From the NCBI GenBank assembly GCA_916048095.2, contig OU696581.1, forward strand, positions 5,117,445-5,181,444: 64,000 bases of DNA, written 5' to 3'. Both the position numbers and the translations under genes were made by a program. This document shows positions 26,715-39,930 of this stretch, in pieces (the stretch's first letter is position 1; each line of letters begins with the position of its first letter). The notes under the pieces were generated by a model that saw only the letters and a program-made list of their open reading frames with translations, did not search any database and was not told where the DNA came from. The DNA comes from Sacculina carcini. Lineage: Eukaryota > Arthropoda > Thecostraca > Sacculinidae.

Positions 26715-28626
26715 ACATCTTCTACCATCCACCGTCTATTCACCCGTTTAAACACACTTGATAAATATTTTTGCAAATTAATTTCATTATATTTTTTAAT
26801 CAACTTGTTTTAACACAACTAATTATCATAACCTAATATAATAAACATTAATATACGAAATACGTGCGCCACAATTGTATCATGTGCGCCACAAGTGTCT
26901 CACAATTCTATGAATTAATTTAATTCTCAAACTAACTTAAAAAACATTAATATACCTAATACGCGCGCCACAATTGTATCATGTGCGTCACAAGTGTCTC
27001 ACAATTCTCTAAATTTATTTAATTAGCATAACATAATATAATAAACATTAATATACCCAATACGCGCGCCACAATAGTATCATGTGCATTTGTCTCACAA
27101 CTCTAAATTAATTTAGTTAGCATAACCAAATATAATAAACATTAATATATTTAATACGTGCGCCACAATTGTATCATGTGCGCCACAATTATCTCACAAT
27201 TCTATATATTAATTGTACACTCGTGCTTGCGCACTATATATACCACATATAAACCATCTCTCTTGAACATCTACAATGGCCGAACCGCGTAAGACTCTGC
27301 TCGAACCCCGAGGACCTCGGTTCGAATCCCAGCCAGGTAATAACTTTCTTCACTCAACACTAAACTCTACACACAAATAATCGAAATAAATTGGATGAAT
27401 AAAATAAAATAAATATAATAAAGAAAATAAAGAAAATAAAGAAAATAAAGAAAATAAAGAAAATAAAGAAAATAAAGAAAATAAAGAAAATAAAGAAAAT
27501 AAAGAAAATAAAGAAAATAAAGAAAATAAAGAAAATAAAGAAAATAAAGAAAATAAAGAAAATAAAGAAAATAAAGAAAATAAAGAAAATAAAGAAAATA
27601 AAGAAAATAAAGAAAATAAAGAAAATAAAGAAAATAAAGAAAATAAAGAAAATAAAGAAAATAAAGAAAATAAAGAAAATAAAGAAAATAAAGAAAATAA
27701 AGAAAATAAAGAAAATAAAGAAAATAAAGAAAATAAAGAAAATAAAGAAAATAAAGAAAATAAAGAAAATAAAGAAAATAAAGAAAATAAAGAAAATAAA
27801 GAAAATAAAGAAAATAAAGAAAATAAAGAAAATAAAGAAAATAAAGAAAATAAAGAAAATAAAGAAAATAAAGAAAATAAAGAAAATAAAGAAAATAAAG
27901 AAAATAAAGAAAATAAAGAAAATAAAGAAAATAAAGAAAATAAAGAAAATAAAGAAAATAAAGAAAATAAAGAAAATAAAGAAAATAAAGAAAATAAAGA
28001 AAATAAAGAAAATAAAGAAAATAAAGAAAATAAAGAAAATAAAGAAAATAAAGAAAATAAAGAAAATAAAGAAAATAAAGAAAATAAAGAAAATAAAGAA
28101 AATAAAGAAAATAAAGAAAATAAAGAAAATAAGGAAAATAAAGAAAATAAAGAAAATAAAGAAAATAAAGAAAATAAAGAAAATAAAGAAAATAAAGAAA
28201 ATAAAGAAAATAAAGAAAATAAAGAAAATAAAGAAAATAAAGAAAATAAAGAAAATAAGGAAAATAAAGAAAATAAAGAAAATAAAGAAAATAAAGAAAA
28301 TAAAGAAAATAAAGAAAACAAAGAAAACAAAGAAAATAAAGAAAATAAAGAAAATAAAGAAAATATAACGTGCTGACGTCAGCAGTGCTGCAGTTTATTG
28401 ACAACATTCCCCGACAGCCTGGCGCCATCTCAAGGTCACCTTGGCTGATGCAATGCACACACCATGATACCGCGCTGACGTCTGCGCATGCGCAGTACAT
28501 CAAACACATTCCCCGCCAGTCTGGCGCCATCTCAAGGTAACCTTGGATGGTGCACAATCACGCACCGCGTACGTGATACTGCGCTGACGTCTGCGCATGC
28601 GCAGTTTGAACAAATCATTGTTATAG
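26715..28626 (+). repeat. Tandem unit 16
   Basis: tRNA-like head 27277-27337, 9-bp tract 27399-28363, D module 28364-28626. Tract begins with the unit-9-type aaatataataaag variant. Confidence 0.93.
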
Positions 28627-30591
28627 ACATCTTCTACCATCCACCGTCTATTCACCCGTTTAAACACACTTGATAAATATTTTTGCAAATTAATTTCATT
28701 ATATTTTTAATCAACTTGTTTTAACACAACTAATTATCATAACCTAATATAATAAACATTAATATACGAAATACGTGCGCCACAATTGTATCATGTGCGC
28801 CACAAGTGTCTCACAATTCTATGAATTAATTTAATTCTCAAACTAATTTAAAAAACATTAATATACCTAATACGCGCGCCACAATTGTATCATGTGCGTC
28901 ACAAGTGTCTCACAATTCTCTAAATTTATTTAATTAGCATAACATAATATAATAAACATTAATATACCCAATACGCGCGCCACAATAGTATCATGTGCAT
29001 TTGTCTCACAACTCTAAATTAATTTAGTTAGCATAACCAAATATAATAAACATTAATATATTTAATACGTGCGCCACAATTGTATCATGTGCGCCACAAT
29101 TATCTCACAATTCTATATATTAATTGTACACTCGTGCTTGCGCACTATATATACCACATATAAACCATCTCTCTTGAACATCTACAATGGCCGAACCGCG
29201 TAAGACTCTGCTCGAACCCCGAGGACCTCGGTTCGAATCCCAGCCAGGTAATAACTTTCTTCACTCAACACTAAACTCTACACACAAATAATCGAAATAA
29301 ATTGGATGAATAAAATAAAATAAATATAATAAAGAAAATAAAGAAAATAAAGAAAATAAAGAAAATAAAGAAAATAAAGAAAATAAAGAAAATAAAGAAA
29401 ATAAAGAAAATAAAGAAAATAAAGAAAATAAAGAAAATAAAGAAAATAAAGAAAATAAAGAAAATAAAGAAAATAAAGAAAATAAAGAAAATAAAGAAAA
29501 TAAAGAAAATAAAGAAAATAAAGAAAATAAAGAAAATAAAGAAAATAAAGAAAATAAAGAAAATAAAGAAAATAAAGAAAATAAAGAAAATAAAGAAAAT
29601 AAAGAAAATAAAGAAAATAAAGAAAATAAAGAAAATAAAGAAAATAAAGAAAATAAAGAAAATAAAGAAAATAAAGAAAATAAAGAAAATAAAGAAAATA
29701 AAGAAAATAAAGAAAATAAAGAAAATAAAGAAAATAAAGAAAATAAAGAAAATAAAGAAAATAAAGAAAATAAAGAAAATAAAGAAAATAAAGAAAATAA
29801 AGAAAATAAAGAAAATAAAGAAAATAAAGAAAATAAAGAAAATAAAGAAAATAAAGAAAATAAAGAAAATAAAGAAAATAAAGAAAATAAAGAAAATAAA
29901 GAAAATAAAGAAAATAAAGAAAATAAAGAAAATAAAGAAAATAAAGAAAATAAAGAAAATAAAGAAAATAAAGAAAATAAAGAAAATAAAGAAAATAAAG
30001 AAAATAAAGAAAATAAAGAAAATAAAGAAAATAAAGAAAATAAAGAAAATAAAGAAAATAAAGAAAATAAAGAAAATAAAGAAAATAAGGAAAATAAAGA
30101 AAATAAAGAAAATAAAGAAAATAAAGAAAATGAAGAAAATAAAGAAAATAAAGAAAATAAAGAAAATAAAGAAAATAAAGAAAATAAAGAAAATAAAGAA
30201 AATAAAGAAAATAAAGAAAATAAAGAAAATAAAGAAAATAAAGAAAATAAAGAAAATAAAGAAAATAAAGAAAATAAAGAAAACAAAGAAAATAAAGAAA
30301 ATAAAGAAAATAAAGAAAATAAAGAAAATATAACGTGCTGACGTCAGCAGTGCTGCAGTTTATTGACAACATTCCCCGACAGCCTGGCGCCATCTCAAGG
30401 TCACCTTGGCTGATGCAATGCACACACCATGATACCGCGCTGACGTCTGCGCATGCGCAGTACATCAAACACATTCCCCGCCAGTCTGGCGCCATCTCAA
30501 GGTAACCTTGGATGGTGCACAATCACGCACCGCGTACGTGATACTGCGCTGACGTCTGCGCATGCGCAGTTTGAACAAATCATTGTTATAG
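28627..30591 (+). repeat. Tandem unit 17
   Basis: tRNA-like head 29188-29248, 9-bp tract 29309-30328, D module 30329-30591. Tract begins with the unit-9-type variant. Confidence 0.93.
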
Positions 30592-32528
30592 ACATCTTCT
30601 ACCATCCACCGTCTATTCACCCGTTTAAACACACTTGATAAATATTTTTGCAAATTAATTTCATTATATTTTTTAATCAACTTGTTTTAACACAACTAAT
30701 TATCATAACCTAATATAATAAACATTAATATACGAAATACGTGCGCCACAATTGTATCATGTGCGCCACAAGTGTCTCACAATTCTATGAATTAATTTAA
30801 TTCTCAAACTAACTTAAAAAACATTAATATACCTAATACGCGCGCCACAATTGTATCATGTGCGTCACAAGTGTCTCACAATTCTCTAAATTTATTTAAT
30901 TAGCATAACATAATATAATAAACATTAATATACCCAATACGCGCGCCACAATTGTATCATGTGCATTTGTCTCACAACTCTAAATTAATTTAGTTAGCAT
31001 AACCAAATATAATAAACATTAATATATTTAATACGTGCGCCACAATTGTATCATGTGCGCCACAATTATCTCACAATTCTATATATTAATTGTACACTCG
31101 TGCTTGCGCACTATATATACCACATATAAACCATCTCTCTTGAACATCTACAATGGCCGAACCGCGTAAGACTCTGCTCGAACCCCGAGGACCTCGGTTC
31201 GAATCCCAGCCAGGTAATAACTTTCTTCACTCAACACTAAACTCTACACACAAATAATCGAAATAAATTGGATGAATAAAATAAAATAAATATAATAAAG
31301 AAAATAAAGAAAATAAAGAAAATAAAGAAAATAAAGAAAATAAAGAAAATAAAGAAAATAAAGAAAATAAAGAAAATAAAGAAAATAAAGAAAATAAAGA
31401 AAATAAAGAAAATAAAGAAAATAAAGAAAATAAAGAAAATAAAGAAAATAAAGAAAATAAAGAAAATAAAGAAAATAAAGAAAATAAAGAAAATAAAGAA
31501 AATAAAGAAAATAAAGAAAATAAAGAAAATAAAGAAAATAAAGAAAATAAAGAAAATAAAGAAAATAAAGAAAATAAAGAAAATAAAGAAAATAAAGAAA
31601 ATAAAGAAAATAAAGAAAATAAAGAAAATAAAGAAAATAAAGAAAATAAAGAAAATAAAGAAAATAAAGAAAATAAAGAAAATAAAGAAAATAAAGAAAA
31701 TAAAGAAAATAAAGAAAATAAAGAAAATAAAGAAAATAAAGAAAATAAAGAAAATAAAGAAAATAAAGAAAATAAAGAAAATAAAGAAAATAAAGAAAAT
31801 AAAGAAAATAAAGAAAATAAAGAAAATAAAGAAAATAAAGAAAATAAAGAAAATAAAGAAAATAAAGAAAATAAAGAAAATAAAGAAAATAAAGAAAATA
31901 AAGAAAATAAAGAAAATAAAGAAAATAAAGAAAATAAAGAAAAAAAAGAAAATAAAGAAAATAAAGAAAAAAAAGAAAAAAAAGAAAATAAAGAAAATAA
32001 AGAAAATAAAGAAAATAAAGAAAATAAAGAAAATAAAGAAAATAAAGAAAATAAAGAAAATAAAGAAAATAAAGAAAATAAAGAAAATAAAGAAAATAAA
32101 GAAAATAAAGAAAATAAAGAAAATAAAGAAAATAAAGAAAATAAAGAAAATAAAGAAAATAAAGAAAATAAAGAAAATAAAGAAAATAAAGAAAATAAAG
32201 AAAACAAATAAACAAATAAACAAAGAAAACAAAGAAAATAAAGAAAATAAAGAAAATAAAGAAAATATAACGTGCTGACGTCAGCAGTGCTGCAGTTTAT
32301 TGACAACATTCCCCGACAGCCTGGCGCCATCTCAAGGTCACCTTGGCTGATGCAATGCACACACCATGATACCGCGCTGACGTCTGCGCATGCGCAGTAC
32401 ATCAAACACATTCCCCGCCAGTCTGGCGCCATCTCAAGGTAACCTTGGATGGTGCACAATCACGCACCGCGTACGTGATACCGCGCTGACGTCTGCGCAT
32501 GCGCAGTTTGAACAAATCATTGTTATAG
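30592..32528 (+). repeat. Tandem unit 18
   Basis: tRNA-like head 31154-31214, 9-bp tract 31275-32266, D module 32267-32528. Tract begins as in unit 9 but ends with the AAACAAAT block of units 3, 8, 13 and 15, so it looks recombinant. Confidence 0.93.
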
Positions 32529-34158
32529 ACATCTTCTACCATCCACCGTCTATTCACCCGTTTAAACACACTTGATAAATATTTTTGCAAATTAATTTCA
32601 TTATATTTTTTAATCAACTTGTTTTAACACAACTAATTATCATAACCTAATATAATAAACATTAATATACGAAATACGTGCGCCACAATTGTATCATGTG
32701 CGCCACAAGTGTCTCACAATTCTATGAATTAATTTAATTCTCAAACTAACTTAAAAAACATTAATATACCTAATACGCGCGCCACAATTGTATCATGTGC
32801 GTCACAAGTGTCTCACAATTCTCTAAATTTATTTAATTAGCATAACATAATATAATAAACATTAATATACCCAATACGCGCGCCACAATAGTATCATGTG
32901 CATTTGTCTCACAACTCTAAATTAATTTAGTTAGCATAACCAAATATAATAAACATTAATATATTTAATACGTGCGCCACAATTGTATCATGTGCGCCAC
33001 AATTATCTCACAATTCTATATATTAATTGTACACTCGTGCTTGCGCACTATATATACCACATATAAACCATCTCTCTTGAACATCTACAATGGCCGAACC
33101 GCGTAAGACTCTGCTCGAACCCCGAGGACCTCGGTTCGAATCCCAGCCAGGTAATAACTTTCTTCACTCAACACTAAACTCTACACACAAATAATCGAAA
33201 TAAATTGGATGAATAAAATAAAATAAATAAAATAAAGAAAATAAAGAAAATAAAGAAAATAAAGAAAATAAAGAAAATAAAGAAAATAAAGAAAATAAAG
33301 AAAATAAAGAAAATAAAGAAAATAAAGAAAATAAAGAAAATAAAGAAAATAAAGAAAATAAAGAAAATAAAGAAAATAAAGAAAATAAAGAAAATAAAGA
33401 AAATAAAGAAAATAAAGAAAATAAAGAAAATAAAGAAAATAAAGAAAATAAAGAAAATAAAGAAAATAAAGAAAATAAAGAAAATAAAGAAAATAAAGAA
33501 AATAAAGAAAATAAAGAAAATAAAGAAAATAAAGAAAATAAAGAAAATAAAGAAAATAAAGAAAATAAAGAAAATAAAGAAAATAAAGAAAATAAAGAAA
33601 ATAAAGAAAATAAAGAAAATAAAGAAAATAAAGAAAATAAAGAAAATAAAGAAAATAAAGAAAATAAAGAAAATAAAGAAAATAAAGAAAATAAAGAAAA
33701 TAAAGAAAATAAAGAAAATAAAGAAAATAAAGAAAATAAAGAAAATAAAGAAAATAAAGAAAATAAAGAAAATAAAGAAAATAAAGAAAATAAAGAAAAT
33801 AAAGAAAATAAAGAAAATAAAGAAAACAAATAAACAAATAAACAAATAAACAAAGAAAACAAAGAAAATAAAGAAAATAAAGAAAATAAAGAAAATATAA
33901 CGTGCTGACGTCAGCAGTGCTGCAGTTTATTGACAACATTCCCCGACAGCCTGGCGCCATCTCAAGGTCACCTTGGCTGATGCAATGCACACACCATGAT
34001 ACCGCGCTGACGTCTGCGCATGCGCAGTACATCAAACACATTCCCCGCCAGTCTGGCGCCATCTCAAGGTAACCTTGGATGGTGCACAATCACGCACCGC
34101 GTACGTGATACTGCGCTGACGTCTGCGCATGCGCAGTTTGAACAAATCATTGTTATAG
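32529..34158 (+). repeat. Tandem unit 19
   Basis: tRNA-like head 33091-33151, 9-bp tract 33213-33896, D module 33897-34158. Tract start resembles unit 10; the AAACAAAT block near its end has one extra repeat. Confidence 0.93.
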
Positions 34159-36781
34159 ACATCTTCTACCATCCACCGTCTATTCACCCGTTTAAACACA
34201 CTTGATAAATATTTTTGCAAATTAATTTCATTATATTTTTTAATCAACTTGTTTTAACACAACTAATTATCATAACCTAATATAATAAACATTAATATAC
34301 GAAATACGTGCGCCACAATTGTATCATGTGCGCCACAAGTGTCTCACAATTCTATGAATTAATTTAATTCTCAAACTAATTTAAAAAACATTAATATACC
34401 TAATACGCGCGCCACAATTGTATCATGTGCGTCACAAGTGTCTCACAATTCTCTAAATTTATTTAATTAGCATAACATAATATAATAAACATTAATATAC
34501 CCAATACGCGCGCCACAATTGTATCATGTGCATTTGTCTCACAACTCTAAATTAATTTAGTTAGCATAACCAAATATAATAAACATTAATATATTTAATA
34601 CGTGCGCCACAATTGTATCATGTGCGCCACAATTATCTCACAATTCTATATATTAATTGTACACTCGTGCTTGCGCACTATATATACCACATATAAACCA
34701 TCTCTCTTGAACATCTACAATGGCCGAACCGCGTAAGACTCTGCTCGAACCCCGAGGACCTCGGTTCGAATCCCAGCCAGGTAATAACTTTCTTCACTCA
34801 ACACTAAACTCTACACACAAATAATCGAAATAAATTGGATGAATAAAATAAAATAAATAAAATAAAGAAAATAAAGAATATAAAGAAAATAAAGAAAATA
34901 AAGAAAATAAAGAAAATAAAGAAAATAAAGAAAATAAAGAAAATAAAGAAAATAAAGAAAATAAAGAAAATAAAGAAAATAAAGAAAATAAAGAAAATAA
35001 AGAAAATAAAGAAAATAAAGAAAATAAAGAAAATAAAGAAAATAAAGAAAATAAAGAAAATAAAGAAAATAAAGAAAATAAAGAAAATAAAGAAAATAAA
35101 GAAAATAAAGAAAATAAAGAAAATAAAGAAAATAAAGAAAATAAAGAAAATAAAGAAAATAAAGAAAATAAAGAAAATAAAGAAAATAAAGAAAATAAAG
35201 AAAATAAAGAAAATAAAGAAAATAAAGAAAATAAAGAAAATAAAGAAAATAAAGAAAATAAAGAAAATAAAGAAAATAAAGAAAATAAAGAAAATAAAGA
35301 AAATAAAGAAAATAAAGAAAATAAAGAAAATAAAGAAAATAAAGAAAATAAAGAAAATAAAGAAAATAAAGAAAATAAAGAAAATAAAGAAAATAAAGAA
35401 AATAAAGAAAATAAAGAAAATAAAGAAAATAAAGAAAATAAAGAAAATAAAGAAAATAAAGAAAATAAAGAAAATAAAGAAAATAAAGAAAATAAAGAAA
35501 ATAAAGAAAATAAAGAAAATAAAGAAAATAAAGAAAATAAAGAAAATAAAGAAAATAAAGAAAATAAAGAAAATAAAGAAAATAAAGAAAATAAAGAAAA
35601 TAAAGAAAATAAAGAAAATAAAGAAAATAAAGAAAATAAAGAAAATAAAGAAAATAAAGAAAATAAAGAAAATAAAGAAAATAAAGAAAATAAAGAAAAT
35701 AAAGAAAATAAAGAAAATAAAGAAAATAAAGAAAATAAAGAAAATAAAGAAAATAAAGAAAATAAAGAAAATAAAGAAAATAAAGAAAATAAAGAAAATA
35801 AAGAAAATAAAGAAAATAAAGAAAATAAAGAAAATAAAGAAAATAAAGAAAATAAAGAAAATAAAGAAAATAAAGAAAATAAAGAAAATAAAGAAAATAA
35901 AGAAAATAAAGAAAATAAAGAAAATAAAGAAAATAAAGAAAATAAAGAAAATAAAGAAAATAAAGAAAATAAAGAAAATAAAGAAAATAAAGAAAATAAA
36001 GAAAATAAAGAAAATAAAGAAAATAAAGAAAATAAAGAAAATAAAGAAAATAAAGAAAATAAAGAAAATAAAGAAAATAAAGAAAATAAAGAAAATAAAG
36101 AAAATAAAGAAAATAAAGAAAATAAAGAAAATAAAGAAAATAAAGAAAATAAAGAAAATAAAGAAAATAAAGAAAATAAAGAAAATAAAGAAAATAAAGA
36201 AAATAAAGAAAATAAAGAAAATAAAGAAAATAAAGAAAATAAAGAAAATAAAGAAAATAAAGAAAATAAAGAAAATAAAGAAAATAAAGAAAATAAAGAA
36301 AATAAAGAAAATAAAGAAAATAAAGAAAATAAAGAAAATAAAGAAAATAAAGAAAATAAAGAAAATAAAGAAAATAAAGAAAATAAAGAAAATAAAGAAA
36401 ATAAAGAAAATAAAGAAAATAAAGAAAATAAAGAAAATAAAGAAAATAAAGAAAATAAAGAAAATAAAGAAAATAAAGAAAATAAAGAAAATAAAGAAAA
36501 TAAAGAAAATAAAGAAAATATAACGTGCTGACGTCAGCAGTGCTGCAGTTTATTGACAACATTCCCCGACAGTCTGGCGCCATCTCAAGGTCACCTTGGC
36601 TGACGCAATGCACACACCATGATACCGCGCTGACGTCTGCGCATGCGCAGTACATCAAACACATTCCCCGCCAGTCTGGCGCCATCTCAAGGTAACCTTG
36701 GATGGTGCACAATCACGCACCGCGTACGTGATACCGCGCTGACGTCTGCGCATGCGCAGTTTGAACAAATCATTGTTATAG
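34159..36781 (+). repeat. Tandem unit 20
   Basis: tRNA-like head 34721-34781, 9-bp tract 34843-36518 (about 186 copies, nearly pure AAAGAAAAT), D module 36519-36781. Shares the aagaatataaag variant with unit 11. It has private changes in the D module (gacagtctgg, gctgacgcaatg). Confidence 0.93.
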
Positions 36782-36950
36782 ACATCTTCTACCATCCACC
36801 GTCTATTCACCCGTTTAAACACACTTGATAAATATTTTTGCAAATTAATTTCATTATATTTTTTAATCAACTTGTTTTAACACAACTAATTATCATAACC
36901 TAATATAATAAACATTAATATACGAAATACGAAACATTAATATACGAAAT
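36782..36950 (+). repeat. Partial E/A module at end of left array
   Basis: E module followed by the first ~30 bp of an A module. The string acattaatatacgaaata occurs twice in a row, then the 68-bp satellite starts with atcacgaaaacacc. Confidence 0.9.
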
Positions 36951-39930
36951 ATCACGAAAACACCAAAATTGACCGAAATCGGTCATTTTCGATACTTGTG
37001 CATACGTGTTTCACTGGCATGACAGAAACGTCAAAATTGACCGAAATCTGTAAGCTGTAAGCTAATCTGTATCTGAGCTCCACTGGCATTGCAAAAACAC
37101 CAAAATTGACCGAAATCGGTCATTTTCGATACTTGTGCATACGTGTTCCACTGACATCCCGAAAACGTCAAAATTGACCGAAATCGGTCATTTTCGATAC
37201 TGGTGCATACAAGTTCAACTGACATCGCAAAAACGCCAAAATTGACCGAAATCGGTCATTTATGATACTTGTGCACACGTATGTCACTGACATCCCAAAA
37301 ACGACAAAATTGACCGAGATCGGTCATTTTCGATACTTGAGCACACGTATGTCACTGACATCCCGAAAACGTCAAAATTGACCAATTTTGGTCATTTTCG
37401 ATACTTGTGCACACGTATGTCACTGACATCCCGAAAACGTCAAAATTGACCGAAATCAGTCATTTTCGATACTTGTGCATACGTGTTCCACTGACATCAC
37501 GAAAACACCAAAATTGACCGAAATCGGTCATTTTCGATACTTGTGCATACGTGTTTCACTGACATCCCGAAAACGTCAAAATTGACCGAAATCGGTCATT
37601 TTCGATACTGGTGCATACAAGCTCAACTGACATCGCAAAAACGCCAAAATTGACCGAAATCGGTCATTTATGATACTTGTGCACACGTATGTCACTGACA
37701 TCCCAAAAACGTCAAAATTGACCGAGATCGGTCATTTTCGATACTTGTGCACACGTATGTCACTGACATCCCAAAAACGTCAAATTTGACCGAGATCGGT
37801 CATTTTCGATACTTGTGCACACGTATGTCACTGACATCCGGAAAACGTCAAAATTGTCCGAAATCGATCATTTTCGATACTTGTCCACACGTATGTCACT
37901 GACATCCCGAAAACGTCAAAATTGACCGAAATCAGTCATTTTCTATACTTGTGCATACGTGTTCCACTGACATCACGAAAACACCAAAATTGACCGAAAT
38001 CGGTCATTTTCGATACTTGTGCATACGTGTTTCACTGGCATGACAGAAACGTCAAAATTGACCGAAATCTGTAAGCTGTAAGCTAATCTGTATCTGAGCT
38101 CCACTGACATTGCAAAAACACCAAAATTGACCGAAATCGGTCATTTTCGATACTTGTGCATACGTGCTTCACTGACATCCCGAAAACGTTCAAATTGACC
38201 GAAATCGGTCATTTTCGATACTGGTGCATACAAGTTCAACTGACATCGCAAAAAACGCCAAAATTGACCGAAATCGGTCATTTATGATACTTGTGCACAC
38301 GTATGTCACTGACATCCCAAAAACGTCAAAATTGACCGAGATCGGTCATTTTCGATACTTGAGCACACGTATGTCACTGACATCCCGAAAACGTCAAAAT
38401 TGACCAATTTTGGTCATTTTCGATACTTGTGCACACGTATGTCACTGACATCCCGAAAACGTCAAAATTGACCGAAATCAGTCATTTTCGATACTTGTGC
38501 ATACGTGTTCCACTGACATCACGAAAACACCAAAATTGACCGAAATCAGTCATTTTCGATACTTGTGCATACGTGTTTCACTGGCATGACAGAAACGTCA
38601 AAATTGACCGAAATCTGTAATTTTTGATACTTGTGCACACGAGCTCCACTGACATTGCAAAAACGCCAAAATTGACCGAAATCGGTCATTTGCGATACTT
38701 GTGCACACGTATGTCACTGACATGCCAAAAACGTCAAAATTGACCGAGATCGGTCATTTTCGATACTTGTGCACACGTATGTAACTGACATCCCGAAAAC
38801 GTCCAAATTGACCGAAATCGGTCATTTTCGATACTTTTGCACACGCATGCCACTCACACCTCGATAAAATAAAAATTGACCGGAATCGGTCATTTTCGAT
38901 ACTTTTGCATACGTGTTCCACTGATATCGCGAAAACGTCAAAATTGACCGAAATCGGTCATTTTCGATATTTGTGCACACGTATGTCACTGACATCCCGA
39001 AAACGTCAAAATTGACCGATTTTGGTCATTTTCGATGCTTGTGCACACAAGTTCAACTGACATTGCAAAAACTCCAAAATTGACCGAAATCGATCATTTT
39101 AGATACTTGTGCACACGTATGTCACTGACATCCCAAAAACGTCAAATTTGACCGAAATCGGTAATTTTCGATACTTGTGCACATGTATGTCACTGACATC
39201 CCGAAAACGTCAAAATTGACCGAAATCGATCATTTTCGATACGTGTGCACGCGTATGTCACTGACATCGCGAAAACGTCAAAATTGACCGAAATCGGTCA
39301 TTTTCGATACTTGTGCATACGTGTTTCACTGACATCCCGAAAACGTCAAAATTGACCGAAATCGGTCATTTTCGATACTGGTGCATACAAGTTCAACTGA
39401 CATCGCAAAAACTCCAAAATTGACCGAAATCGGTCATTTTAGATACTTGTGCACACGTATGTCACTGACATCCCAAAAACGTCAAATTTGACCGAAATCG
39501 GTCATTTTCGATACTTGTGCACACGTATGTCACTGACATCCCGAAAACGTCAAAATTGACCGAAATCGGTCATTTTCGATACTTGTGCACACGCATGCCC
39601 CTCACACCTCGATAAAATCAAAATTGACCGAAATCGGTCATTTTCGATACTAGTGCATACGTGCTCCACTGATATCGCGAAAACGTCAAAATTGACCGAA
39701 ATCGGTCATTTTCGATACTTGTGCACACAATTTCAACAATGCAAAAACTCCAACATTGACCGAAATCGGTCATTTTCGATACTTGTGCACACAACTTCTA
39801 CTGACATCGCAAAAACTCCAAAATTGACCGAAATCGGTCATTTTCGATACTTGTGCACACAAGCTCAACTGACATCGCAAAAACGTCAAAATTGACCGAA
39901 ATCGGTCATTTTTGATACTTTTGCACAAGT
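36951..39930 (+). repeat. 68-bp dyad satellite, forward array (~44 copies)
   Basis: Monomers of 68 bp, typically cactgacatcccgaaaacgt then caaaattgaccgaaatcggt, cattttcgatacttgtgcac and acgtatgt. Each contains TGACCGA-AA-TCGGTCA, a 7+2+7 dyad. Several monomer classes differ in the part after gtgca (cacgtatgtcac, tacgtgtttcac, tacaagttcaac, cacgagctccac). A distinctive block with ctgtaagctgtaagc recurs about 1,021 bp apart (36951 and 37972), which equals fifteen monomers. No coding capacity is credible; the short open frames are repeat-driven. Confidence 0.95.

Larger units (their letters stand above)
1..36950 (+). repeat. Composite SINE/minisatellite tandem array, 20 units
   Basis: Twenty head-to-tail units, 1.17-3.7 kb long. 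Each unit has, in order: an E module (begins acatcttctaccatccaccg), an A module of three or four ~100-bp sub-repeats each containing gcgccacaattgtatcatg, a tRNA-like head with A and B boxes, a 9-bp tract, and a GC-rich D module of about 262 bp ending in attgttatag. Non-tract parts are nearly identical between units, while the 9-bp tract sets unit length. Units 2, 4 and 5 also carry a 5'-truncated LINE between D and E. The array is cut by the window's left edge. After unit 20 it ends in a partial E/A module near 36950 and passes straight into the 68-bp satellite. No protein-coding gene is seen within it. Confidence 0.95.

Noticed and set aside
512-36518. Hundreds of residues of FLYFLY, FSLFSL, FIFFIF, MNKMNK and KIKKIK open frames
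   Set aside because: The 9-bp unit is three codons long and lacks stops in several frames, so any tract gives long open frames. No start context, no non-repeat domain, and length tracks tract length.
3485-36870. Recurrent frames beginning MCTIQGYLEMAP, MRSTSNTFPAS and MIKKYNEINLQ in every unit
   Set aside because: They are translations of the D and E modules, repeated because the units are homogenised. No recognisable domain, and the longest run into the 9-bp tract.
36951-39930. CRISPR array (regular 68-bp periodicity with short palindromes)
   Set aside because: There are no unique spacers. The whole 68 bp is repeated and the context is eukaryotic satellite.
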